Assembly: GCA_903884535.1 (NCBI GenBank) | Contig: CAISEZ010000100.1 | Span: 1 to 40,219, forward strand | Direction: 5' to 3' | Source: an uncultured Verrucomicrobia subdivision 3 bacterium | GTDB lineage: Bacteria > Verrucomicrobiota > Verrucomicrobiia > Limisphaerales > UBA11358 | Length of the DNA: 40,219 nucleotides | Part shown: piece by piece, positions 16,541 through 25,018 of the stretch | Position numbering within the stretch: the stretch's first letter is position 1 | Layout: each line of letters opens with the position of its first letter | Program-made: the position numbers and the translations under genes | The notes under the pieces: generated by a model | Told to the model about the DNA's origin: nothing | Seen by the model: only the letters and a program-made list of their open reading frames with translations | The model's database searches: none

Positions 16541-18430
16541 TCAAGCACCCGCAGTTTTTTTGCCGAACTGCGGATCAATCTTCAGCCGCAGTGCCAGCAC
16601 CAGGCCGGGAAGGGACGAACAACTGACCCACACAAAAAAATGTTTGTAGCCCACGATGTCCGCCACCCAGCCGCTCCACATGCCGGGCAGCATCATGCCC
16701 AGCGCCATGAAGCCGGTGCAGATGGCGTAATGCGCCGTTTTGTGCGGGCCGTCCGCGAAATAAAGCATGTAAAGCATGAACGCCGTGAAACCAAAACCGT
16801 AGCCGAACTGCTCGACCGCCACCGCGCCGCAGGTGACAAGAAAATTGTCCGGCTGCGTGAACGCGAGAAAAATGAACGCGAGCTTCGGCAGATACATCGA
16901 GCAAAGCATGATTGGCAGCATTTTTTTCAAGCCGTATTTCGCCGCCGAAAAACCGCCGAGCAAACCGCCGCATGTCAGCGCGAGGATGCCGAAGGTGCCA
17001 TAAACCAAGCCAACCTGGCTCGTGGCGAGGCCGAGTCCGCCGGCGGAACGGCTGTCGAGCAGGAACGGCGAAATCACTTTGGACAACTGCGCCTCGTCGA
17101 AGCGGTAAAATAAAATGAAGGCCATCGCCATCAGGATGCCCGGCTTCTGGAAAAACGAACCGAGCGTGGCGAAAAATTCGCCGAACAAACTTTTGTGCGT
17201 TACCACCGGGCCGTCGCCCGGCGGGCGCGGCAGCATGACGCTGTGCCAGCAACTGAATCCGAGAAAAAGTCCGGCGACGACAAACAGCGTGATGCTCCAC
17301 GCCAGTGGAATGTTGCCCGAGCTGGTCAGGAAAACCACGGACGCATCCTGCTTCAATTTGGGGTCGAGCTGGATGACGGCCATCGCCGGCTGGCTCCAAT
17401 TCGCAGCGTTGAAGACAAAATGTTCGCCTTCCATCAGCCTAAAACCCTTGTCGCTTTTGCCGAAGCCGAGGTATTCGATGCCGCTGGGCTGGCGCGCAAA
17501 ATTGACGGCGATTTCTTTTCCCGCCGGCGGCGGCGAAGACAGCGCAAAATAAATCACGCCAAAATTTCCTGCAGTGGCCGCTGCCGCTTTGGTTTTTTCC
17601 GGCTTGGGAAAATGCGCCGTCAAAAAATTCCGCAGCGGCCCGGAAAAACATTTTGTCCACCAGGAATCATTTTGGTTGTCCACCGGCTTCAACGGCGGTT
17701 TATCGTCCGCCACAAAGCCATGCTGCACGTTCCACGATTTCGCCTGCTTGATGACGGCTTTCGCCTCCGGCGCGCTGCGTTCGGACAGCGCGATATCGAG
17801 CGAACTCGGCTGCGTAACCACGCGCAGTTCACCGGGCGATTTTGGAATTTCCACCGATGCCGGATCAAAAGTTGAAACGATGGCGGCCCCCGTTTTCGCC
17901 GCCACGGAAATTTCCACCGGCGGCAGGCCGTTCTTGCTTTCCAAAACGCCGGCCAGCACCACCAGCAGGCCGCTGCCGACAATCATGGCCGTCCGGTAAA
18001 ACGTGCTGCGCAGCCCGACCCACCACGCCTGTTCGTGCTGGGACATGCTCAACATGTAAAAACCGTCCGCCGCGATGTCGTGCGTGGCAGAGGCGAATGC
18101 CATGATCCAAAACAAAAACAGCGACCATTGGAAAAACGCGCTGCCCTGAATTGAAAATGCCACCGACGCCAGCCCGATCGAAACGAGGAATTGCATCAGC
18201 ACCACCCAGAACCGTTTCGTGCGCGTGATGTCCACGAACGGGCTCCACAGCGGCTTGATGACCCACGGTAGATATAGCCAGCTCGTGTAAAGCGCGATGT
18301 CCGTGTTCGAGAGGCCGAGCCGTTTATACATCACCACCGACATCGTCATCACGATGACGTAGGGAATGCCCTGCGCAAAATACAGGCTCGGCACCCAGAA
18401 CCACGCGTTGCGCGATTTGCTTTCGGGCAT
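16541..18430 (-). CDS. AmpG-like MFS permease with ~210-residue periplasmic insert
   Basis: A 629-residue major facilitator, much longer than the usual 400-500. The N-terminal half starts FWVPSLYFAQGIPYVIV (residues 11-27) and has the THDIAADGFY motif near 116-125, as in AmpG and related muropeptide or sugar permeases. Helices 1-5 end near residue 163 and helix 6 starts near 375. The intervening ~210 residues are hydrophilic, with tryptophan-rich and beta-strand-like stretches, and should lie in the periplasm by MFS topology. The remaining helices follow normally. It is transcribed toward the pseudosulfatase gene 74 bp downstream, suggesting a joint role in uptake or sensing of a glycan. The substrate is unknown. 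Confidence 0.82.
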   Translation of the reverse strand: MPESKSRNAWFWVPSLYFAQGIPYVIVMTMSVVMYKRLGLSNTDIALYTSWLYLPWVIKPLWSPFVDITRTKRFWVVLMQFLVSIGLASVAFSIQGSAFFQWSLFLFWIMAFASATHDIAADGFYMLSMSQHEQAWWVGLRSTFYRTAMIVGSGLLVVLAGVLESKNGLPPVEISVAAKTGAAIVSTFDPASVEIPKSPGELRVVTQPSSLDIALSERSAPEAKAVIKQAKSWNVQHGFVADDKPPLKPVDNQNDSWWTKCFSGPLRNFLTAHFPKPEKTKAAAATAGNFGVIYFALSSPPPAGKEIAVNFARQPSGIEYLGFGKSDKGFRLMEGEHFVFNAANWSQPAMAVIQLDPKLKQDASVVFLTSSGNIPLAWSITLFVVAGLFLGFSCWHSVMLPRPPGDGPVVTHKSLFGEFFATLGSFFQKPGILMAMAFILFYRFDEAQLSKVISPFLLDSRSAGGLGLATSQVGLVYGTFGILALTCGGLLGGFSAAKYGLKKMLPIMLCSMYLPKLAFIFLAFTQPDNFLVTCGAVAVEQFGYGFGFTAFMLYMLYFADGPHKTAHYAICTGFMALGMMLPGMWSGWVADIVGYKHFFVWVSCSSLPGLVLALRLKIDPQFGKKTAGA

Positions 18431-18520
18431 AAATTATTATTCAACGAGCCGACGAAAAAGCTGCCGCGACGGCAAAATTAAAATCAGGCTGACTTGAAAC
18501 ACGGCTGAAATCTAAAACGC

Positions 18521-18563
18521 CCGCCGCGCAAAGGGAAAACTTTTCTTCGTTTCCTTTGCGGCC
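18521..18563. repeat. Short inverted repeat upstream of DUF554 gene
   Basis: CGCAAAGGGAAAAC (from 18527) and its near complement GTTTCCTTTGCG (18549-18560) form a hairpin with a loop of about 8 bases. The right arm shows a 9-bp-like rhythm. It lies in the divergent gap between the AmpG-like and DUF554 genes, about 24 bp before the GTG start at 18585. Confidence 0.6.
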
Positions 18564-18584
18564 GGGTCGCGCCACAATCGGCTT

Positions 18585-19307
18585 GTGATCGGCGCATTTC
18601 TCAACGCCCTCGGCATCCTGCTCGGCGCCTGGTTCGGGCTGGCATGGCCGCAGCCGCTGTCGCTCCGTGCGCAGGTGTTCATCCGCTCGGCTCTCGGCGC
18701 GTTCACGGTTTTTTTCGGCCTGCGGCTCATCTGGGAAAACCTCAATGGGGCCTTCGTTCCCTGTCTCAAACAACTTTTAGTGGCCGGACTGGCCCTCGTT
18801 CTCGGCAATGGGATCGGGAAACTGCTCGCGCTGCAAAAAATTTCCAACCGGCTTGGCCGCCACGCGGCGACCCGGCTCGCCGCCGCGCAAAAACACCCGC
18901 CCGGCCCGCCGGCGGACGGCTTGATGACCGGCACCATTTTGTTTTGCGCCGCGCCGCTGGGTCTGGTCGGCGCGGTGACGGACGGGCTGGCCGATTTTTA
19001 TTATCTGCTCGCGCTGAAAGCGGTCATGGATGCGCTCGCCTCGGTGAGCTTTGCGCAGGTGTTTCGCTGGCCGGCGGCGCTGGCGGCTTTTCCGGTTTAT
19101 TTTTTTCTGAACGGTTTGACGCTCGCCATCCATTTTGGCGCGCTGCCGTGGCTGGCGTCGCACGCGCTGACGGAGGCCGTCAACACCACCGCCGGCCTGC
19201 TGGTCTGCACCATGGCGCTCGTCATTTTTGAAGTTCGCCGCGTGGAGCTGGCGAATTATCTGCCCGCAATCGCCGTCGCGCCGTTGCTGGCCTGGCTGGC
19301 GCGCTGA
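18585..19307 (+). CDS. DUF554 family membrane protein
   Basis: A 240-residue protein with seven or so hydrophobic segments and the DUF554 pattern. It opens MIGAFLNALGILLGAWFGL, has LVLGNGIGKLLALQ near residue 75, and the conserved central TGTILFCAAPLGLVGAVTDGL near residues 115-135. Members are bacterial inner-membrane proteins of unknown function (YdfK/YqgA type), sometimes proposed as transporters. The start is GTG at 18585, the first codon giving the conserved N-terminus. It stands alone on the plus strand, followed by a tiny membrane protein gene. Confidence 0.88.
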   Translation: MIGAFLNALGILLGAWFGLAWPQPLSLRAQVFIRSALGAFTVFFGLRLIWENLNGAFVPCLKQLLVAGLALVLGNGIGKLLALQKISNRLGRHAATRLAAAQKHPPGPPADGLMTGTILFCAAPLGLVGAVTDGLADFYYLLALKAVMDALASVSFAQVFRWPAALAAFPVYFFLNGLTLAIHFGALPWLASHALTEAVNTTAGLLVCTMALVIFEVRRVELANYLPAIAVAPLLAWLAR

Positions 19308-19345
19308 AAAAATAATTTGCCGATTCGGTGGCGAGACAATAATTT

Positions 19346-19486
19346 GTGGCCGTGGGAAAAAAGCGAAAGCCTTCGGGACATCAGAAGCAAATGCAATTTT
19401 TCACCATCCTTTTTGGGACGGTGATGGTGGTGGCGGTGGGTGCCCTCATTTGGTTCTTCAACCGGCTCAGCATGCCGGCTCACTGA
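19346..19486 (+). CDS. Tiny basic single-pass membrane protein (46 aa)
   Basis: A short frame starting at GTG 19346 (alternative GTG 19352) encodes a strongly basic N-terminus with GKKRKPSGHQKQ, one hydrophobic helix from about residue 18 to 39, and a short tail. Basic residues before the helix predict the N-terminus inside and the C-terminus outside. Its stop overlaps the end of the convergent dnaK-like gene by 7 bp. The clean topology suggests a real gene despite its size. I cannot name a family; small membrane subunits or regulators often look like this. Confidence 0.5.
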   Translation: MAVGKKRKPSGHQKQMQFFTILFGTVMVVAVGALIWFFNRLSMPAH

Positions 19487-21390
19487 AGCAGTCCGCGCTT
19501 CCGCAGCAGCGCCTCCATCGCCTTGTCCATCAGAAAATCCGCCAGCGGTTTCGTGGCCTCGTCCAGCGCGCCGACCGCCGCCGACAATTTTTTTAAATCA
19601 CCGGAGCCGCCGGTGTTTTCCGTGGCCAAGGCGGATTCCACTTCGCCGGCCGCCCGTAAAATTTTCTCGCGGTAATCCGTCTCAATCTCCGCGCCAAAAT
19701 CCGCGAGCGCCTTGCGCGTCGCCGTCAGCGTCTCGTTCGCCTTCAACTTCGCCTCGATCCAGCGGCGCACCGCCAGGTCGTCGAAGGCGTGCTCGACGGA
19801 TTCCTCGACCATTTTTTGCACGGCCGCGTCGTCCACATCCACGGCCGATTTCATTTCGACCATTTTTTCTTTGCCCGTTTTGGTGTCGCGGGCGAGCACG
19901 TGCAAAATGCCGCTGGCATCAATCTCAAACTGCACGCCCACGCGCGGGACACCGCGCGGCGCGGCCTCAAAATCGAGCGTGAATTTGCCGAGGCTCCAAT
20001 TATCCTTTGCCCGTTCGCGTTCGCCCTGCAAAACGTGGATGAGCATGTTGCGCTGAAAATCCATCGCCGTCGTGAACAGCTCGCCCGCCTTGAGCGGAAT
20101 CGTCGAGTTGCGCGGGATCAAGACATTCATCAGGCCGCCGAACGTTTCCAGGCCGAGCGACAGCGGCGTCACGTCGAGCAGCAAAACATTTTTGAAACCG
20201 CCGGATAAAATTTCCGCCTGGATTGCCGCGCCGAGCGCCACGGCTTCGTCGGGATTTTGCGACGTGTTCAACTGCGGCCCTCCTGCCTTGTGATAATCCT
20301 GGCCGAGCCGCAGGCTCCCGCGCGTCTCCTCAAAATCCGCACAGCCAAACAGTTCGCCCACGAATTTTCCCACCAGCGGCATCCGCGTCTGGCCGCCGAC
20401 CAAAATAATCTGGTCCAAATCTTTCGCCTCCAGTTTCGCATCCGCCAGCGCCCGCAGGCAATGCGGCCGCGTGCGGGCGATGATGTCGCGCGTCAAACTT
20501 TCCAATTCGGCGCGCGTGAGTTTGTAGCCAAAGGAAAAATCCGGCGTGAGAAACGGCAGCGCGATTTCCACTTCGGTTTCCGTGGACAATTTGATTTTCG
20601 CCTGCTCGGCGGCTTCCCGGATGCGCGACAATAATTGCGGATGGCCGATGGCGGAGGACGGATTGGCCGCTTGAATTTTCTCCGCCAGAAAATCCACCAG
20701 CCGCTTGTCCAGATCGTCGCCGCCGAGCCGCGTGTTGCCGTTCGTGGCCAGCACCTGGAAAACGCCTTCGTTCAATTCCAAAATGGAAAGGTCAAACGTG
20801 CCGCCGCCCAGGTCATACACCGCGATTTTCGATTTTTCCCGGAGCTTGTCCAAACCGTAGGCCAGCGCGGCGGCGGTCGGCTCGTTGACGATGCGTTCGA
20901 CGGTGAAACCGGCGAGTTCGCCCGCGCGCTTGGTGGCATTGCGCTGCGCGTCGTTGAAATAGGCTGGCACGGTGATGACGGCGCGCGTCACGGGTTCGCC
21001 AAAATAATTTTCCGCATCGCGCTTCAGCTTTTTCAAAACTTCGGCCGAGATTTCTTCCGGCGAATAATTCCGGCCGTGGATCGGAATGGTCACCGCGCCG
21101 GTTTTGTCCGCCTTGACCGGATACGTCACCAGCATTTCTTCCTGCGCAATGTCCGCGCCGCGCCGGCCCATGAACCGCTTCACCGAATAAACCGTCTCCG
21201 CCGGCTTCAGCAGCCGCACGCGATTCGCCTCCTGACCCACAATGGCTTCGGCATCTGTTGACGGAATATGGACAACCGATGGCGTGAGGCGCCGGCCGGT
21301 CGCGTCCGCGATGACGAGCGGGATGCCCGAATCCACCGTGGCGACCAGGGAATTCGTGGTGCCTAAATCAATGCCGACAATTTTGCTCAT
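19480..21390 (-). CDS. dnaK: DnaK/HscA-like Hsp70 chaperone paralogue
   Basis: A 636-residue cytoplasmic Hsp70. The ATPase domain has GIDLGTTNSLVATVD at residues 6-20, VYDLGGGTFDLSILELNEG at 191-209, NTRLGGDDLD and VGGQTRMP at 331-338. The substrate-binding domain begins with LLLDVTPLSLGLETFGG. Its later HVLQGERERAKDN stretch is closer to HscA than to the main DnaK. The C-terminus lacks the acidic EEVD-like or Gly-rich tail and ends in a leucine-rich helix. An extra ~25 residues (about 352-378) sit in the ATPase domain before NPDEAVALGAA. GrpE, DnaJ and iron-sulfur genes are absent nearby, so it is probably a specialised paralogue. Confidence 0.88.
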   Translation of the reverse strand: MSKIVGIDLGTTNSLVATVDSGIPLVIADATGRRLTPSVVHIPSTDAEAIVGQEANRVRLLKPAETVYSVKRFMGRRGADIAQEEMLVTYPVKADKTGAVTIPIHGRNYSPEEISAEVLKKLKRDAENYFGEPVTRAVITVPAYFNDAQRNATKRAGELAGFTVERIVNEPTAAALAYGLDKLREKSKIAVYDLGGGTFDLSILELNEGVFQVLATNGNTRLGGDDLDKRLVDFLAEKIQAANPSSAIGHPQLLSRIREAAEQAKIKLSTETEVEIALPFLTPDFSFGYKLTRAELESLTRDIIARTRPHCLRALADAKLEAKDLDQIILVGGQTRMPLVGKFVGELFGCADFEETRGSLRLGQDYHKAGGPQLNTSQNPDEAVALGAAIQAEILSGGFKNVLLLDVTPLSLGLETFGGLMNVLIPRNSTIPLKAGELFTTAMDFQRNMLIHVLQGERERAKDNWSLGKFTLDFEAAPRGVPRVGVQFEIDASGILHVLARDTKTGKEKMVEMKSAVDVDDAAVQKMVEESVEHAFDDLAVRRWIEAKLKANETLTATRKALADFGAEIETDYREKILRAAGEVESALATENTGGSGDLKKLSAAVGALDEATKPLADFLMDKAMEALLRKRGLLQ

Positions 21391-21404
21391 GTTGCGGCGG
21401 AGAA

Positions 21405-21534
21405 TTTAACCGCTAATCGGCGCTGATAAACGCTATTTTTTATTGCGGAAATTTCTCCGAATCGGAATCAGCGATGATTAGCGCCGATTAGCGGTTAAAT
21501 TTCTTTGTGTTCTTTGCGTTCTTTGCGGTTAAAT
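21405..21534. repeat. 10-bp and 9-bp repeat arrays filling the dnaK-coaB gap
   Basis: A perfect 20-bp inverted repeat (21405-21424 and 21480-21499) forms the outer arms of a 10-bp-period element with the CGCTAAT/ATTAGCG core. It is followed at once by a second array of three 9-bp units of the type TTCTTTGCG (21502-21530). Both arrays end in GCGGTTAAAT. The element leaves only 14 bp before the dnaK start and 8 bp before the coaB start, so any divergent promoters must lie inside it. Confidence 0.88.
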
Positions 21535-21542
21535 TCGGCGGC

Positions 21543-22199
21543 ATGAACTGCATTGTCACCGCCGGGCCGACGTTTGAGCCGCTGGACGACGTGCGCCGGC
21601 TCACGAATTTTTCCACGGGCCGGCTGGGCACGGAACTGGCCAATTTTCTCGCGGCGCGCGGCCACAAAGTGACGCTGCTCGTCGGCGAGGCGGCGACTTA
21701 TGCCGGCAAGCGCAAGGCAAAGTCGGTTCAGATTTTTTCCACCACGGCGGATTTGCGCGCCAAACTGAAATCGTTTCGCGGCAAGAAAGTGGACGCCATT
21801 TTTCACGCGGCGGCGGTGAGCGATTTCGCATTCGGGAAAATTTTCACGGAAACGAAAGCCGGCGAATTCACCGCGCTCAAGGCGACGAAGAAAATTTCCA
21901 CGCGGCAGGGCGCATTGCTCGTCGAGCTGGTGCCGACGCCGAAAATCATCGCGGAACTGCGCGGTTGGTTCCCGAAAACAAAAATCGTCGGCTGGAAGTT
22001 TGAGGCGGACGGCAAACGCACCAACGCCATCGGCGCGGCGCAGCGACAAATTGTGGATTGCCGCACGGACGCCTGCGTGGCGAACGGCCCGGCTTACGGC
22101 AATGGTTTTGGTCTGGTGACGGGCGGCGGGCAAAGGCATTTGGTCACGCGGGGGAAATTGTTCACCGCGTTGGAAAAATGGTCGCAAGGCAGAATGTAG
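21543..22199 (+). CDS. coaB: Stand-alone phosphopantothenate-cysteine ligase (CoaB domain)
   Basis: A 218-residue DFP C-terminal-like domain. The nucleotide-binding start reads CIVTAGPTFEPLDDVRRLTN with FSTGRLG following (residues 3-29), the standard CoaB signature for CTP/ATP-dependent ligation of cysteine to 4'-phosphopantothenate. The segment HAAAVSDF (near 92-99) and KISTRQG match the family. No flavin decarboxylase (CoaC) domain is fused and none is adjacent. The ATG at 21543 is chosen; upstream codons derive from the repeat array. The last codons and the TAG stop lie within a 7-bp repeat array, so the C-terminus is partly repeat-encoded. Confidence 0.82.
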   Translation: MNCIVTAGPTFEPLDDVRRLTNFSTGRLGTELANFLAARGHKVTLLVGEAATYAGKRKAKSVQIFSTTADLRAKLKSFRGKKVDAIFHAAAVSDFAFGKIFTETKAGEFTALKATKKISTRQGALLVELVPTPKIIAELRGWFPKTKIVGWKFEADGKRTNAIGAAQRQIVDCRTDACVANGPAYGNGFGLVTGGGQRHLVTRGKLFTALEKWSQGRM

Positions 22200-22209
22200 A
22201 ATGCAGAAA
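22189..22209. repeat. Heptanucleotide array at the coaB stop
   Basis: Three consecutive 7-bp units of the type GCAGAAT (units 1-3, with variants GTAGAAT and GCAGAAA). The second unit supplies the TAG stop of coaB at 22197-22199. No inverted partner arm is evident within 50 bp. Confidence 0.75.
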
Positions 22210-22228
22210 ACGGCGGCGGAGTTTTGGG

Positions 22229-23953
22229 TCACGCTTCAAAATTTTTCAACTGGCGCCTGGCCAGCTTCATCGGGAGCCAGCCGATGACCAGGGAGAGCAG
22301 CACGAAACCGAGGATGCAGGCGACCGTCCAGACGGCGTGGCCGTGAAAACCCCCGTCACCAAAGATAAGCAAGGTCAGCGAGGCGATGATGTAAATCGAA
22401 CTCAGGACGAAACACAGCGTGCCGCCGAAGCCGCTGACAATTTTGTTCGGGTTGGTTTCCTTGATGTTTGGATACAAAACGCCGAGGCCGGTGGCGAGGC
22501 CGTTGAGCGCGAAGGTCATTACGGTAACGACCGCGCCGAAAAAGGCAACGTCGCTCCACGGCATCTTCAGCAGGTAGCACGACAGCGTGACCAGGCCAAG
22601 CGTCACAAATAACGAGGCCGTGCTGGCGAGCCAGTATTTGGTGTGAACCACGCGCTCCAGCCCCATCGGTGCGAGGCCGATGATCCAGAGGCGGCGGCCT
22701 TCGAGGGAAAATTGCGGGAACACAAAACGCGTGGTGACCGAGGCGAGATTGAACGCGCAGGCGCCGAGATTGAGAAACGCGACGGCGTTGATCCAGAATG
22801 GACTGGTGAGCTGGTGCGTGAAGTTGCGGAGGTTGATGATATAGGCGCCGAGCAGGCCGAAAAACATGACGCATTGGCCCCACTGCGTGGTGTCGCGCCA
22901 GAACATCCGCACGTCTTTCACCGCCAGCGCCCGCGTGTCCGGCGGGAGGAATGGAATCATGCCGGCCAGTCTTTCCAGCGTGCCCGGGTCCCGCGATTGA
23001 TTTGTTTTAGCCGGAAACAAATTGAAGTTAAAACTCCCGCCCGCCCGGCTCTGCACCGCCGAGGCCGTGTCGTAAAACAAACTGCCGAACCGCGTGAACG
23101 CAATGCTGCCGAAGAACAGCGTGTGGCTCAGCAGCACCGCCGCGAAAAACGCCGCCCCGCGCGTGATGCCTTCGGCCCATTGCATCACCGCCGCCGACAG
23201 CCAGTAGCTCGGCAGCACCGGAAACATCGTGAACCGCGTCTTGGCCAGCAGCCGGTCGAGGGCCTCGAGCGTGCGCTTGTCCAGCAGGTCGTCGTCCACC
23301 GGATTGGATTTCCACCAGAACGCGACGAACGCCAGCAGCACCAGCGCCACGAACAGCAGCAGCAGTTGGAAATTGCGCCGGTCCAAAAACCGGCCGATGC
23401 CGATGGCCAGCGCCGAACCCAGCACGCCCGGCAGCACAATGAACAGTCCGATCATCAAAACCGTCAGCGGATAAAAATGCCACGGCACACCGCGCACGAT
23501 GCCGAAGGCGACGAGCAGCGGCGCGATCAAATACAAAAACGCCCACGACGCCAGCACCGTGGACTCGATGAATTTCCAGCGGAAAATCGTCTGCGTGGAA
23601 ACCGGCAGCGTCAGCAAAAACGCCGTCTCGCGGTTGCGGAACAAATTGGTGTAGCTGATGATCAGATTGCTCAACAGCAGCAGCGCAAATAAAAAGGCGA
23701 ACAGCGTGTAAAACAGTCGTTCCGTCAGCACCGCGCCGAGGCCGGGGAACTTGGCGATGAATTGCATTCCGTGAAAAAACAGTTCGAACGCCAGCACCAG
23801 ATAGCCCGCCACAAAAATCCCGATGATGCTGGTGAGCAGCCGCGACTGTTGGCGCACTGCGAGCAATCGCCGCCAACTGTGGATGGCATTCACGCGCAGC
23901 AACAGGAGCAGCGGCGAGTTTTTCAGCGCGGAGGGATTCAGCGGCACGCCCAC
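22229..23953 (-). CDS. ABC-2-type exporter permease-like membrane protein
   Basis: A 574-residue protein with about a dozen hydrophobic helices in two halves separated by a polar stretch (near residues 300-345). The first half has RNRETAFLLTLPVSTQTIFRWK near residue 107, a motif of putative ABC exporter permeases where the gene product senses transmembrane ATPase coupling. The second half has DVRMFWRDTTQWGQ and a repeat of the same organisation, SLEGRRLWIIGLAPM. This fits the PF16949-type family. The ATPase partner is not in the window. It ends convergent with coaB, 29 bp away, and starts upstream of the divergent xerC gene. Confidence 0.72.
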   Translation of the reverse strand: MGVPLNPSALKNSPLLLLLRVNAIHSWRRLLAVRQQSRLLTSIIGIFVAGYLVLAFELFFHGMQFIAKFPGLGAVLTERLFYTLFAFLFALLLLSNLIISYTNLFRNRETAFLLTLPVSTQTIFRWKFIESTVLASWAFLYLIAPLLVAFGIVRGVPWHFYPLTVLMIGLFIVLPGVLGSALAIGIGRFLDRRNFQLLLLFVALVLLAFVAFWWKSNPVDDDLLDKRTLEALDRLLAKTRFTMFPVLPSYWLSAAVMQWAEGITRGAAFFAAVLLSHTLFFGSIAFTRFGSLFYDTASAVQSRAGGSFNFNLFPAKTNQSRDPGTLERLAGMIPFLPPDTRALAVKDVRMFWRDTTQWGQCVMFFGLLGAYIINLRNFTHQLTSPFWINAVAFLNLGACAFNLASVTTRFVFPQFSLEGRRLWIIGLAPMGLERVVHTKYWLASTASLFVTLGLVTLSCYLLKMPWSDVAFFGAVVTVMTFALNGLATGLGVLYPNIKETNPNKIVSGFGGTLCFVLSSIYIIASLTLLIFGDGGFHGHAVWTVACILGFVLLSLVIGWLPMKLARRQLKNFEA

Positions 23954-24097
23954 AAATTAGCTTTCAAACCGGCGGCTGGCAACAGGGACGGTGCGGTTAG
24001 ATCCATTTTACGCAGGCTTCATTTGCAGCCACAATTCTCCGAATCAAGCTTGCCGTCCGACGCATTCCCCCGAAAACTTGTCTCGTTCGATTTGAAA

Positions 24098-25018
24098 ATG
24101 CAAACGCTCGTCGAAGACTTTCTGCAATACCTGCGCCACGAGCGCGGGCAGTCGGACAACACGGCCAAAACCTACGCCGCGTTGCTCGGCAAGTTCACCG
24201 CCTGGGCGGCGCGGCAAAATCTCGCAGACTGGCACGAGGTCGAGCTGAAGCACCTCATGGCGTTCCTCCAACATGAACGCGCCCGGCCACTCGCCGACGA
24301 GCCCAAAGAATCCACCAAGCGCTTGAGCGGCGAAAGCGTTTATCTCGAAATCGCGGCGTTGCGGGCGTTTTACAAATTTGCAGAAAACGAAAAACTGCTG
24401 CCGGCGAACCTCGCGGAAAATCTGTCGCTGCCGCGCCGGTGGAAACGGCTGCCCAAAGCCTTGTCGAACGACGAAATCAAAAAACTGCTGGAACCGGAAA
24501 ATCCCGAAACGCCGGAAGGTTTGTGCGATCAGGCGATTTTAGAGCTGGCCTACGCTTCCGGCCTGCGCTTGTCGGAATTAAAAAACCTGCGGCTGGAGCA
24601 GCTTCATCTCGATGCCGGATTCATCAACGTCATCGGCAAGGGCAACAAAGAGCGCGTGGTGCCAGTGGGACGAACGGCCGTGGCGGCGTTGCATCGTTTC
24701 ATCGAGGCCGGGCGGCCCAAGCTGGTCACGCCGAAATCACCGGCGAATGTTTTTCTGACGAAGCGCGGCACGCCATTCGCGGCGGTGACGCTCTGGCTGC
24801 ACATCAAGAATCGCGTCCGTCGCGCCGGCGTTTCGCGCAACCTGACGCCGCACATGCTGCGGCACAGTTTCGCGACGCATCTGCTGGAGCACGGCGCGGA
24901 CTTGCGCGTGATCCAGGAACTGCTCGGCCACGCGAACATCAGCACGACGGAAATTTACACGCACGTCACCGGCAACCGGCTGCGGGAGATCCACCGCAAG
25001 TTTCACCCGCGGGCGTGA
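24098..25018 (+). CDS. xerC: Tyrosine recombinase XerC/XerD
   Basis: A 306-residue site-specific recombinase. Residues 1-90 form the SAM-like core-binding domain. The catalytic set is complete: R157 in YASGLRLSEL, lysine in GKGNKER (181-187), H252 and R255 in PHMLRHSF, H278 in ELLGHAN and nucleophile Y287 in TEIYTHV. These residues and the length are those of chromosome-dimer resolvases that act at dif. The ATG at 24098 is chosen because it gives the normal XerC/D N-terminus; the frame stays open upstream through 23762 as antisense to the permease gene. No integron or prophage genes lie nearby, so a housekeeping role is more likely than an element integrase. Confidence 0.9.
   Translation: MQTLVEDFLQYLRHERGQSDNTAKTYAALLGKFTAWAARQNLADWHEVELKHLMAFLQHERARPLADEPKESTKRLSGESVYLEIAALRAFYKFAENEKLLPANLAENLSLPRRWKRLPKALSNDEIKKLLEPENPETPEGLCDQAILELAYASGLRLSELKNLRLEQLHLDAGFINVIGKGNKERVVPVGRTAVAALHRFIEAGRPKLVTPKSPANVFLTKRGTPFAAVTLWLHIKNRVRRAGVSRNLTPHMLRHSFATHLLEHGADLRVIQELLGHANISTTEIYTHVTGNRLREIHRKFHPRA

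Noticed and set aside
24098-25018. XerC-like protein as an integrase of a mobile element
   Set aside because: Normal Xer length and catalytic set, no phage or integron genes, no tRNA or attachment-site duplication nearby.
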